Positions 14,223-22,265 are shown, counted from the stretch's first letter. The stretch is 26,503 nt of DNA from Flavobacterium sp. (GCF_021151785.1 NZ_JAGKWP010000025.1:1-26503), one strand, 5' to 3'. The notes: a model not told the origin generated them from the sequence alone. Program-made: numbers and translations.

Positions 14223-16094
14223 TTAAAATCTTTTATCTAACTCCTCTGTAGTTAGGGTTATAAAAATGGGTTGATTAAATGGAGAAAAATTAGGTTCTTT
14301 GCAACCAAACAAGCTATTTACTATAGCACTCATCTCGGTTTCATTCATAATTTTTCCTGACTTAACAGCGATACTTTTAGCCATAAATTTAGCTATACTA
14401 TCAGACAATGAAAAACTATCTTCTGGTAAATTTTGTTGCAAATTATGAATTAAATCATTCAATATGTCAAGCACTTCACTTTCTTTAACTTGAACGGGTA
14501 AACCAACAATTTTTACCTCATCTAAAGCAATACTTTCAAAAACGAAACCAATTCCTTCTAAGTTCGGCTGTAAATCTTTTAAATAAAGAACTTCTTCCCT
14601 ACCCAAATGTAAACACAACGGAAATAACATTTGTTGACTAACCGCTTGATGAACCGTAATGTTGGTTAAAAATTGTTCATACAAAATACGTTGATGTGCT
14701 CTATTTTGATGTATTACCAACAAACCTGATTTAATACTATTTATAATGTATTTTCGATTTAACTGGTATAATAAAGTTTTAGTTTCTGCAATTTCATCAT
14801 CAAATAACGAACTAGTTACTACTTCTCCCGATTCAAAAGTGCGAGATTCTACTTCAAAAGAATCCTGTTTTAAACCTACATAAAGACTTTCCCAACTAGG
14901 TTGTAACTCTTGTTTTTTATATGAAGTATTACCACTACTATAACTTGAACCAGAATTCGAGGACTTAGTTTTAGCCTCCACTTCTGTAGCAAACGGATTA
15001 AATGTACTATCAACTTGTATAATTGGCATATCCGATTTAACATCTTTATACGCATAAGGTGTATCTAGGGTAGCATCACGTTCAAAATCTAATACAGGAG
15101 CTACATTAAACATTCCTAAACTATGTTTTACTGCAGAACGTAAAATAGCATACAAAGCTTGTTCGTCATCAAATTTCACTTCCGTTTTAGTAGGATGAAT
15201 ATTGACATCAATCGTATGAGTAGGTACTTGCAAATACAAAAAATAGCTCGGCTGATTTGCGTCTTTTAACAAACCTTCATAAGCACTCATTACGGCATGA
15301 TGTAAAAAACTACTTTTTATGAATCGGTCATTAACTAAAAAGAACTGCTCATTCCTATTTTTTTTCGCAAATTCTGGTTTACCAATAAAACCACTGATAG
15401 ATATAATTTCCGTTTCTTCATTAACAGGTACCAATTTTTCATTGGTTTTCCCTCCAAAAATATTTACAATTCGTTGCCTATAATTTGAACTTGGTAAATT
15501 AAAAATCTCCGCACCATTGCTTATCAATACAAAATGAATTGTAGGATGTGCTAAAGCAACCCTTTCAAACTCATCAATAATGTGTTTTAGTTCAACATGA
15601 TCCGACTTTAGAAAATTACGACGTGCTGGTATATTAAAAAATAAATTTTTCACCAAAAAAGAAGTGCCTTTGGGCAACACTGCAACCTCTTGAGAAATAA
15701 ATTTACTCCCTTCAATTACAATGTGTGTACCTAATTCCTCTTGTTCTTGTTTTGTTTTCAATTCAACATGAGCAACTGCCGCAATGGAAGCCAAAGCTTC
15801 TCCTCTGAAACCTTTTGTATGAAGAGCAAATAAGTCTTCGGCATGACGAATCTTAGATGTTGCATGACGCTCAAAACACAATCGTGCATCGGTTACATTC
15901 ATTCCTTTTCCGTTATCAATAACTTGGATTAACGTCTTTCCTGCATCTTTAATAATTAATTTAATCTCAGAAGCATTGGCATCAACAGCGTTTTCAACTA
16001 ATTCTTTAACTACAGAAGCAGGACGTTGCACCACTTCTCCAGCTGCAATTTGATTGGCAACATGATCAGGCAATAATTGAATAATCCCAGACAT
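14223..16094 (-). CDS. mutL: DNA mismatch repair protein MutL
   Basis: Mismatch-repair ATPase that links MutS to strand incision. The N-terminal GHKL domain is intact: ELVENAVDAN (31-40), DNGKGM (60-65), ATSKI (78-82) and TKGFRGEALASI (93-104). A variable Ser-rich linker runs from about 340 to 430. In the C-terminal domain the endonuclease motifs are altered: HQNRAHQ at 462-468 where active enzymes have DQHAxxE, FMAKSIAVKSG instead of the ACR-type motif, and SPFNQP at 604-609 instead of CPHGRP. A clamp-binding-like QQMLFP (487-492) remains. The 623-residue length is normal. First gene of the operon with both rhomboids and the EEP protein. Confidence 0.96.
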   Translation of the reverse strand: MSGIIQLLPDHVANQIAAGEVVQRPASVVKELVENAVDANASEIKLIIKDAGKTLIQVIDNGKGMNVTDARLCFERHATSKIRHAEDLFALHTKGFRGEALASIAAVAHVELKTKQEQEELGTHIVIEGSKFISQEVAVLPKGTSFLVKNLFFNIPARRNFLKSDHVELKHIIDEFERVALAHPTIHFVLISNGAEIFNLPSSNYRQRIVNIFGGKTNEKLVPVNEETEIISISGFIGKPEFAKKNRNEQFFLVNDRFIKSSFLHHAVMSAYEGLLKDANQPSYFLYLQVPTHTIDVNIHPTKTEVKFDDEQALYAILRSAVKHSLGMFNVAPVLDFERDATLDTPYAYKDVKSDMPIIQVDSTFNPFATEVEAKTKSSNSGSSYSSGNTSYKKQELQPSWESLYVGLKQDSFEVESRTFESGEVVTSSLFDDEIAETKTLLYQLNRKYIINSIKSGLLVIHQNRAHQRILYEQFLTNITVHQAVSQQMLFPLCLHLGREEVLYLKDLQPNLEGIGFVFESIALDEVKIVGLPVQVKESEVLDILNDLIHNLQQNLPEDSFSLSDSIAKFMAKSIAVKSGKIMNETEMSAIVNSLFGCKEPNFSPFNQPIFITLTTEELDKRF

Positions 16095-16128
16095 TAGGCT
16101 TTGTACAATTTAATTTTGGTTATAATGA

Positions 16129-16136
16129 CAAATTTA
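16129..16136 (-). promoter_or_regulatory. Possible -7 element upstream of mutL
   Basis: TAAATTTG on the minus strand, 35 bases before the mutL start, matches TAnnTTTG. No TTG is visible at the -33 distance, so this is a weak prediction. Confidence 0.35.
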
Positions 16137-16177
16137 ATGAAAATTAATCGGGATTGTATGTTTAGAAAAACATAAAT

Positions 16178-16208
16178 ATAAAAAAAGCCGAATATTTCTA
16201 TTCGACTT
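16178..16208 (-). terminator. Rho-independent terminator after ribH
   Basis: Read on the minus strand: AAGTCGAATA pairs with TATTCGGCTT (10 bp, one G-T pair, GAAA loop) and leads into a T run. The G-T pair becomes C-A on the other strand, so it favours minus-strand transcripts. It separates TPR-ribH from mutL. Confidence 0.85.
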
Positions 16209-16229
16209 ATAATGTATAAATTAATAAAC

Positions 16230-16715
16230 TTATTTACGATTTAAATCTATCATTTTTATAGCAGCAATCGCAGCTTCAACCCCTTTGTTTCCGTGTTTAC
16301 CTCCACTTCTATCGATAGATTGCTGCATAGTATTATCGGTTAAAACACAAAAGATCGTTGGAATATCATATATTACATTCATATCTTTTATACCTTGTGT
16401 CACTCCTTCACAAACAAACTCAAAATGCATGGTCTCACCTTTTATAACACAACCAATAACTATAACCGCATCTAATGCTAATTTTTCATGCATTTGACGA
16501 GCACCAAAAATCAATTCAAAACTTCCTGGAACATTCCATCGAATGATGTTTTCTGGCAGCGCTCCACAATCAGTTAAAGCATGAAAAGCTCCTTTAAAAA
16601 GCCCTTCAGTCACCTCTTCGTTCCACTCTGAAACAACAATCCCAAATCGAAAGTCTTTCGCATTTGGGATTGTATTTTTATCGTAATTAGATAAATTTTT
16701 ATTTTCTGTTGCCAT
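16230..16715 (-). CDS. ribH: 6,7-dimethyl-8-ribityllumazine synthase
   Basis: Penultimate enzyme of riboflavin synthesis, condensing a ribitylaminopyrimidine with dihydroxybutanone phosphate; members form pentamers or 60-mer capsids. In the 161 residues the substrate-binding aromatic is Trp31 (VVSEWNEEV), VPGSFEL is at 62-68, the phosphate-binding and catalytic segment is GCVIKGETMHFEFV with His97, and SGGKHGNKGVEAAIAA is the conserved C-terminal motif. No other rib gene lies in the window. It follows the TPR gene by three bases and is closed by a strong terminator, so the two form a short operon. Confidence 0.96.
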   Translation of the reverse strand: MATENKNLSNYDKNTIPNAKDFRFGIVVSEWNEEVTEGLFKGAFHALTDCGALPENIIRWNVPGSFELIFGARQMHEKLALDAVIVIGCVIKGETMHFEFVCEGVTQGIKDMNVIYDIPTIFCVLTDNTMQQSIDRSGGKHGNKGVEAAIAAIKMIDLNRK

Positions 16716-16718
16716 TTA

Positions 16719-17513
16719 TTATTGTTCTAAAGTAGCAATTAAAGCATCGATATTATTACCTTCTTGAGAACTCTCATATTTCTCTTTAATTGTTTTTAAA
16801 TATCCTAATGCCTCTTCTTTTTTATTTGCGGTAATGGCTAAGTTAGCTGCTTTAAACAAAAATCTTGGTGTTATGAAATCATTATCATCTAAATTAGCCG
16901 CTTCTAAATACAACTTCATTGCTTCGTCTTGCTTATTTAATTCAGACATAGCATCTCCTTTGGCACCGATAGCTAATGCAGCTAAAACTTGATCTTTAGT
17001 TGAAAATTTATCTAAATGCTCGATAGCTTTATTAAAGTTTTTCAAATTCAAATAAGACATACCTGCATAATATTCAGCTAAATTGGCTGCACTTGTACCA
17101 GAATATTCATTGATAATCCCTTCAAAACCTAATTTCCCTTCACCTCCTTTAAGAGCTAAATTATATAAAGAATCTTGTTTTCCAGTACCATCAACTGCTT
17201 GTTGAAAATAAGTTTGAGCTTGGAACATTTCTTTAAATGCCTCCTCTTCTTTAGGCGCAGCTATGAATTTAGTATACAAAATATAACTTAAAGTCACCAC
17301 GGCTAAAACACCAATAATACTTAAGATAGACTTTTGGTTTTTGATTACCCATTCTTCTGTTTTGTTAGCTGTTTCGTCTAACGTATTAAATACTCCAGCG
17401 GTAGTACTTTCGCTTTCGTTAACGTTAATATCTTCTACAGTCGTATCAAATGCTGGCTCTTTTTCTTCTTTTGGTTTTGGAGCCTTAAATCCTCTCTTAT
17501 TGTATGTTGCCAT
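16719..17513 (-). CDS. Single-pass membrane TPR protein (YfgM-like)
   Basis: A 264-residue protein: a cytoplasmic N-terminus rich in Lys and Glu (MATYNKRGFKAPKPKEEKEP), one membrane helix at about 62-82 (SILSIIGVLAVVTLSYILYTK), then tetratricopeptide-like helices (QTYFQQAVDG, NLAEYYAGMSYLNLKNFNKAIEHLDKF, EAMKLYLEAANLDDNDFITPRFLFKAANLAI). This layout is that of YfgM/ancillary-translocon proteins, suggesting a chaperone or scaffold role in the envelope, which is inference. I start at ATG 17513: the frame is open to 17669 but that extension overlaps recF control sequences and lacks family-like sequence. Co-transcribed with ribH. Confidence 0.88.
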   Translation of the reverse strand: MATYNKRGFKAPKPKEEKEPAFDTTVEDINVNESESTTAGVFNTLDETANKTEEWVIKNQKSILSIIGVLAVVTLSYILYTKFIAAPKEEEAFKEMFQAQTYFQQAVDGTGKQDSLYNLALKGGEGKLGFEGIINEYSGTSAANLAEYYAGMSYLNLKNFNKAIEHLDKFSTKDQVLAALAIGAKGDAMSELNKQDEAMKLYLEAANLDDNDFITPRFLFKAANLAITANKKEEALGYLKTIKEKYESSQEGNNIDALIATLEQ

Positions 17514-17539
17514 ATTATCTAAAACTTTTATTAGAGGTG

Positions 17540-17547
17540 CAAAAATA
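17540..17547 (-). promoter_or_regulatory. Possible -7 element of the TPR-ribH operon
   Basis: TATTTTTG on the minus strand, 26 bases before the ATG, fits TAnnTTTG. The -33 TTG expected 17-23 bases further up is not visible. Confidence 0.4.
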
Positions 17548-17573
17548 TAACTTTTATTCAAATTTAAAAGTTC

Positions 17574-17608
17574 TTTGTACATATTTTTAAAAATTGACCT
17601 TACATTTG
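17574..17608 (+). promoter_or_regulatory. Probable recF promoter
   Basis: TTTG at 17574-17577 and TACATTTG at 17601-17608 match the -33 and -7 boxes, but the spacer is 23 bases, at the long end. The transcript would begin near 17614, about 27 bases before the GTG start. Confidence 0.5.
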
Positions 17609-17640
17609 CATTTACAAATGAAACAGAAATACTTTCAATC

Positions 17641-18720
17641 GTGTTTTTAAAATCACTATCCCTTATCAATTACAAAAATATTGCTGAACATACTTTTGAG
17701 TTTGACAGCAAGATTAATGCTATTGTTGGTAAAAATGGAATTGGTAAAACAACGATATTAGATGCCATTTATCATTTAGCCATTGGGAAAAGTTATTTCA
17801 ACCCGTTGGCTACGCAGAATATTAAACATGGAGAAGATTTTTTTGTTTTAGATGGTCAATTTGAGAAAGAACTTCGTACGGAACAAATCTTGTGTAGCTA
17901 TAAAAAAGGACAAAAAAAAATTCTTAAACGTAATGGTAAGATTTATGAACGATTTTCAGAACATATTGGCCTTATACCAATTGTAATTATTTCTCCAAGT
18001 GACGTTGATTTAATTATGGAAGGAAGCGAAACAAGAAGGCGATTTATTGATAATGTTATTTCTACTTCTGACCCTGCATATCTTTCTACGTTGATTAATT
18101 ATCAAAAAACGGTAGCTCAACGTAATGCTTTGCTTAAATATTTTGCTGCTAACCACGTTTTTGATGTCGATAATTTAGCCGTTTACAATGAACAAATGAT
18201 TGAAATGGGAAAAATACTATTTGAAAAAAGAAAATATTTTCTAGAACAATTTGTTCCTATTTTTCAAAAATATTATCAAATCATTTCTGAAAACGCAGAA
18301 GAAGTTTCTATAATTTATGAAAGTCAATTGACTGAAAATTCGTTTGAAACACTTCTGGCTTTACATTTGCAAAAAGATCGAATTGCACAGTTTTCGACAG
18401 CTGGTGTACACAAAGATGATTTAGTTTTTACAATTGATACTTATCCAATAAAAAAATACGGTTCTCAAGGACAACAAAAATCATTTTTAATCGCTTTGAA
18501 ATTAGCTCAATTTGAAATGATAAAAAACCAAAGCAAAACCTTGCCTATTTTACTTTTTGATGATATTTTTGACAAATTAGACGCTTATCGTGTTCAACAA
18601 ATTATCAACATGGTTAATGAAGATGTTTTTGGTCAAATTTTCATCTCTGATACACATCCTGAACGGACTGAAAAAATAATTAAACAAACACATAAAACCT
18701 ATAAAATTTATACCCTATGA
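17641..18720 (+). CDS. recF: DNA replication and repair protein RecF
   Basis: SMC-like ATPase that helps RecO and RecR load RecA at single-strand gaps. Counting from the GTG at 17641, the protein has 359 residues, the normal RecF length, and opens with FLKSLSLINYKNI as relatives do. The Walker A GKNGIGKTT is at 30-38, the signature KYGSQGQQKSFLIALKLAQ lies near 285, and Walker B is LPILLFDDIFDKLD. The frame remains open to a TTG at 17575, but that codon is the -33 box and the -7 box lies inside the extension, so I reject the longer form. Its end overlaps the next start by four bases (ATGA). Confidence 0.95.
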   Translation: MFLKSLSLINYKNIAEHTFEFDSKINAIVGKNGIGKTTILDAIYHLAIGKSYFNPLATQNIKHGEDFFVLDGQFEKELRTEQILCSYKKGQKKILKRNGKIYERFSEHIGLIPIVIISPSDVDLIMEGSETRRRFIDNVISTSDPAYLSTLINYQKTVAQRNALLKYFAANHVFDVDNLAVYNEQMIEMGKILFEKRKYFLEQFVPIFQKYYQIISENAEEVSIIYESQLTENSFETLLALHLQKDRIAQFSTAGVHKDDLVFTIDTYPIKKYGSQGQQKSFLIALKLAQFEMIKNQSKTLPILLFDDIFDKLDAYRVQQIINMVNEDVFGQIFISDTHPERTEKIIKQTHKTYKIYTL

Positions 18721-19406
18721 AAAAAATACAATTTTATCTTGCCTTAACTCTTTTTGTTATTGCAACCAGTTGTACTAATAGTCAGAATTTTAAAAGTGTT
18801 GAAGTTCCTGAATTTAAATCTTCAATAGAAAAAACGAATGATGCACAAATTCTTGATGTAAGAACACCAGGTGAATTTGCAGGTGGGCACATTAACAACG
18901 CTATTAATATAGATTGGAATGGAAACGATTTTGATTCTCAAATTAGCCAATTAAATAAAAAAAAAACTGTTTTTGTCTATTGTCTTAGTGGAGGAAGAAG
19001 TAAAAAAGCCGCTTCACATCTAAAAGAACTTGGGTTTAAAAATATTATCGAATTGAATGGTGGATATTTAGCTTGGAGTAAAGCCAATCCGTCAACTGAT
19101 TCTACTTGGACTGGTATGACTTTGGAAAACTACAACCAATTATTAACTTCTGAAAAAACAGTTGTGATTGATTTCTATGCTGAATGGTGCGCTCCTTGTA
19201 AAAAAATGGCTCCCTATTTAGACAAGCTGAGTAACGAATTAGCCGACAAAGTTATCATACATAGAATTGACGCTGATAAAAATAAATCTTTATTCAATAA
19301 ATTGGGATACACGGGTTTACCAGTTGTTCTAGTATTTAAAAAAGGAAAATTAACTTTCCAAAAAAATCAATATATTAGTGAAGATGAATTAAGAAAAGCT
19401 CTTTAA
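18717..19406 (+). CDS. Rhodanese-thioredoxin fusion lipoprotein
   Basis: A 229-residue envelope protein with two redox/sulfur domains. A lipoprotein signal ends at Cys19 (FVIATSC). Residues of about 25-122 form a rhodanese domain: ILDVRTPGEFAGGHINNAINID and the active loop CLSGGRS at 89-95, with Cys89 as sulfur-carrying nucleophile. Residues of about 133-229 form a thioredoxin domain with WCAPC at 157-161 and the cis-Pro element TGLPVVLVF. A periplasmic or outer-membrane-attached sulfur-transfer or disulfide-reducing role follows from the domains, but no substrate is known. Its ATG overlaps the recF stop, and murB follows after 33 bases. Confidence 0.92.
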   Translation: MKKIQFYLALTLFVIATSCTNSQNFKSVEVPEFKSSIEKTNDAQILDVRTPGEFAGGHINNAINIDWNGNDFDSQISQLNKKKTVFVYCLSGGRSKKAASHLKELGFKNIIELNGGYLAWSKANPSTDSTWTGMTLENYNQLLTSEKTVVIDFYAEWCAPCKKMAPYLDKLSNELADKVIIHRIDADKNKSLFNKLGYTGLPVVLVFKKGKLTFQKNQYISEDELRKAL

Positions 19407-19439
19407 TCCACATCTTTATCTAATTTTACTCAAAAAAAT

Positions 19440-20453
19440 ATGGAAATTATACCAAATCAATCTTTAAAAGCTTACAACACTTTCGGTATAGAAGCACGAG
19501 CTAAAGCATTCATCGCAATTCAAAACGAAACTGAATTAGCCGAAGTATTGAAAGATAATTCAGGTAAAAAACTATTTATTTTGGGAGGCGGAAGTAATAT
19601 GCTTTTGACCCAAGATATTGATGCCCTTGTAATTCACATCAATAACAAAGGTATCACAGTCGTTAAAGAAGATGACGAGTTTGTTTGGGTTAAAGGAAAT
19701 GCTGGTGAAGTATGGCATGAGTTTGTTTTATGGTGTATTGATCATAATTTTGGAGGCATTGAAAATCTATCATTAATACCTGGCAATGTTGGCGCAACAC
19801 CCGTACAAAACATTGGTGCTTATGGTGTAGAAATTAAAGACACCTTTGATTCTTGTGAAGCAATGGAAATTACAACCCAACAAATGAGAACGTTTCACAA
19901 AGAAGACTGCCAATTTGGTTACCGAGAAAGCATCTTCAAAGGCGAACTTAAAAATAAATATATTATTTTATCGGTTACTTTTAAATTACGTAAAAGCAAC
20001 CATCAAATCAATACTTCTTACGGTGCAATTGATGCTGAATTAGAAAAAATGAATATCACAAATCCTACCATAAAAGAAGTAAGTAATGCTGTAATCGCTA
20101 TTCGACAAAGCAAACTTCCGAATCCTAAAGAATTAGGAAATAGTGGTAGTTTTTTCAAAAATCCTGTTGTACCTATTTCAGTTTATGAAAAGGCTAAAGA
20201 AAAACACCCAGACATACCTAGTTATCCAGTTTCAGAAACACTTGTAAAAGTACCCGCAGGTTGGCTCATTGAACAAGCAGGCTTTAAAGGCAAACGATTT
20301 GGTGATGCAGGAATTCATTCTAAACAAGCACTAGTATTAGTTAATTATGGTCAAGCAACAGGAAGTGAAATTTGGTCAGTAGCACAACATATTCAACAAA
20401 CAGTAAAAGAAATGTTTGGAATTGACATCGAGGCAGAGGTAAATGTTATTTAA
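19440..20453 (+). CDS. murB: UDP-N-acetylmuramate dehydrogenase, type I
   Basis: FAD enzyme that reduces UDP-GlcNAc-enolpyruvate to UDP-MurNAc in peptidoglycan precursor synthesis. Motifs in order: YNTFGIEARA (12-21), FAD-binding ILGGGSNML (47-55), ENLSLIPGNVGATPVQNIGAYG (108-129), Arg162 in GYRESIFK, the proton-donating Ser237 in GNSGSFFKNP, PAGWLIEQAGFKG, and Glu333 in EAEV at the end. The 337-residue length and the presence of both the Tyr-loop region and the split third domain mark the E. coli-like type I. It is probably read with recF and the rhodanese-thioredoxin gene. The following glycosyltransferase has its own promoter. Confidence 0.96.
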   Translation: MEIIPNQSLKAYNTFGIEARAKAFIAIQNETELAEVLKDNSGKKLFILGGGSNMLLTQDIDALVIHINNKGITVVKEDDEFVWVKGNAGEVWHEFVLWCIDHNFGGIENLSLIPGNVGATPVQNIGAYGVEIKDTFDSCEAMEITTQQMRTFHKEDCQFGYRESIFKGELKNKYIILSVTFKLRKSNHQINTSYGAIDAELEKMNITNPTIKEVSNAVIAIRQSKLPNPKELGNSGSFFKNPVVPISVYEKAKEKHPDIPSYPVSETLVKVPAGWLIEQAGFKGKRFGDAGIHSKQALVLVNYGQATGSEIWSVAQHIQQTVKEMFGIDIEAEVNVI

Positions 20454-20483
20454 TATAAAAGTATACTATCTGGAGAATAAAAA

Positions 20484-20513
20484 TTGAAATTTTAACAAAT
20501 TAAAGTAAATTTG
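20484..20513 (+). promoter_or_regulatory. Promoter of the glycosyltransferase-sigma factor pair
   Basis: TTG at 20484-20486, a 19-base spacer and TAAATTTG at 20506-20513 fully match the Bacteroidota consensus. Transcription would begin near 20520, giving a leader of about 13 bases before the ATG. Confidence 0.75.
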
Positions 20514-20532
20514 CCCAACTTTTTAAAGGAAT

Positions 20533-21648
20533 ATGGAAACGGTTTTATTTGGTCTTTTTATTGCGTATTTAGCTTTTTTTACTTTACAATTCATTTATTA
20601 CGGATTTATTTTTAGTCGTTTTTCTTTTGCTCAACCACAAGAAGGAACGCCTAAAAGCATTGCTGTTTCAGTAATTATTTGTGCTAAAAATGAACTTGAA
20701 AACCTTAAAAAAAACCTTCCGCATTTTGTGTCTCAAAATTACCCTAATTACGAATTAGTACTTATTGACGACGCTTCAAGCGATGATTCTCTTGAGTTAT
20801 TAGAAGAGTATGAACGCATGTATCCTTTTATCAAGTTAGTTAAAGTTGAAAACAATGAAGCCTTTTGGGGAAACAAAAAATTTGCACTAACACTTGGCAT
20901 TAAAGCAGCGAAAAACGAATATTTACTTTTTACAGATGCTGATTGTCGTCCAAATGATGCTAACTGGATTGCTGAAATGACGGCTCATTTTACTGCAAAA
21001 AAAACTATTGTCTTAGGTTATGGTGCTTATGAAAAAATCAAAGGCTCTTTTTTAAATAAAATTATTCGTTATGAAACAGCAATAACTGCTATTCAATATT
21101 TTTCTTGGGCAAAAGTTGGAAAACCCTACATGGGAGTTGGTCGAAATCTAGCCTACAAAAAAAGTGAATTTTTCAATGTTAGAGGATTTATGGATCATAT
21201 GAAAATTAGATCTGGTGATGACGATTTATTTATCAATCAAGCGGCAAATGCTCAAAATACTACTATTAATTTCAATTCTGAAAGTTTTACCTATTCAGAA
21301 GCTAAAAAAACATATCGCGATTGGTTCAAACAAAGAAGAAGGCATGTTTCTACCTCAAAATATTACAAGACATTTGACAAATTACAATTAACAACCCATT
21401 TTGTTTCTCAATTCTTTTTCCTTACATTGGCAATAGTTTTACTTGCTTTTCAATACAATTGGATATTAGTTGCTGGAATTTTAGGATTCAGATATATATT
21501 TAATTGGATTATTATTGGGTATGGCTGTTCAAAACTAAAAGAAAAAGATATAATTTTTGGGTATCCTTTATTTGAATTACTACTAATGATTACTCAAATT
21601 AATGTTTTTATTACTAATTTATTCTCAAAACCCGTACATTGGAAATAA
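20533..21648 (+). CDS. Membrane-bound glycosyltransferase family 2 protein
   Basis: A 371-residue processive-type GT2 enzyme that would transfer a sugar from a nucleotide donor to a lipid or polysaccharide acceptor at the inner membrane. An N-terminal membrane helix (about 4-27) precedes the GT-A domain: VSVIICAKNE (45-54), LIDDASSDDS (77-86), DAD metal motif at 135-137, GDDD at 228-231, and QRRRH at 267-271 in the place of the QxxRW motif. Two or three hydrophobic segments (about 290-310, 312-335, 347-366) close it. Donor and acceptor cannot be told. Its last 10 bases overlap the sigma factor gene. Confidence 0.92.
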   Translation: METVLFGLFIAYLAFFTLQFIYYGFIFSRFSFAQPQEGTPKSIAVSVIICAKNELENLKKNLPHFVSQNYPNYELVLIDDASSDDSLELLEEYERMYPFIKLVKVENNEAFWGNKKFALTLGIKAAKNEYLLFTDADCRPNDANWIAEMTAHFTAKKTIVLGYGAYEKIKGSFLNKIIRYETAITAIQYFSWAKVGKPYMGVGRNLAYKKSEFFNVRGFMDHMKIRSGDDDLFINQAANAQNTTINFNSESFTYSEAKKTYRDWFKQRRRHVSTSKYYKTFDKLQLTTHFVSQFFFLTLAIVLLAFQYNWILVAGILGFRYIFNWIIIGYGCSKLKEKDIIFGYPLFELLLMITQINVFITNLFSKPVHWK

Positions 21649-22202
21649 AACAAGAACAAATTCTTAAACAGATACAAAAAGCAAAAATGGGCGACCAAAT
21701 TGCCTTTACTTTTTTACTAGATCAATATTGGAATGAAGTGTATGGTTACATGTTAAAACGAACTGAAAACGAAACCGATACAGAGGACATAGTGATAGAA
21801 ACTTTTGCTAAAGCTTTTGACAAAATCAACACTTATAATCCTGAATTTGGTTTTAACACTTGGCTTATTAGTATTGCAAAAAATGCGCATATAGACTTAT
21901 TACGCAAAAAAAAATCATCCTTATTTTTAGACATAACAGACGAAGAAGAAGAATATGCTTATAATTTAGTAGACGATACTCCATCTGCTGAGGATGCTTT
22001 AATCACAGAACAAAATCTTTCTCAACTACTTCGCTATATTAAAGTATTAAAACCAGCCTATCAAGAAGTAATACAACTTCGCTATTTTCAAGAAATGAGC
22101 TATCAAGAAATGGCTGATCATCTCAATGAGCCACTCAACAATATTAAAATTAAATTACTTAGGGCTAAAAAATTATTAGCTGAAATTATTACCCAAAAAT
22201 AA
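21639..22202 (+). CDS. RNA polymerase ECF-type sigma-70 factor
   Basis: A 187-residue group IV sigma factor with only regions 2 and 4. Region 2 spans about 22-92 (IAFTFLLDQYWNEVYGYMLKR, TEDIVIETFAKAFDKI, FNTWLISIAKNAHIDLLRKKK). Region 4 spans about 128-182 (LKPAYQEVIQLRYFQEMSYQEMADHLNEPLNNIKIKLLRAKK), with a clear helix-turn-helix. The start is a TTG inside the upstream gene: no ATG occurs before residue 17, which would cut into region 2. No anti-sigma factor lies beside it, so how it is controlled is not visible; coupling to the glycosyltransferase is implied by the 10-base overlap. Confidence 0.93.
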   Translation: MEIKQEQILKQIQKAKMGDQIAFTFLLDQYWNEVYGYMLKRTENETDTEDIVIETFAKAFDKINTYNPEFGFNTWLISIAKNAHIDLLRKKKSSLFLDITDEEEEYAYNLVDDTPSAEDALITEQNLSQLLRYIKVLKPAYQEVIQLRYFQEMSYQEMADHLNEPLNNIKIKLLRAKKLLAEIITQK

Positions 22203-22238
22203 ATTTCTAACAAGCATTTTATTTTCTCTAAAATTTCA

Positions 22239-22262
22239 TTAGGTTTACCAAAACTAACCTAA
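22239..22262. promoter_or_regulatory. Inverted repeat just before the MFS transporter start
   Basis: TTAGGTT and AACCTAA form perfect 7-base arms around a 10-base centre, ending three bases before the ATG. It could be an operator or an RNA hairpin covering the start; no T run follows, so it is not a terminator. Confidence 0.35.
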
Positions 22263-22265
22263 CTA

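Noticed and set aside
17514..17669. N-terminal extension of the TPR protein by 52 residues
   Set aside because: It would cross both divergent promoters and the recF start; the ATG at 17513 begins a family-like N-terminus.
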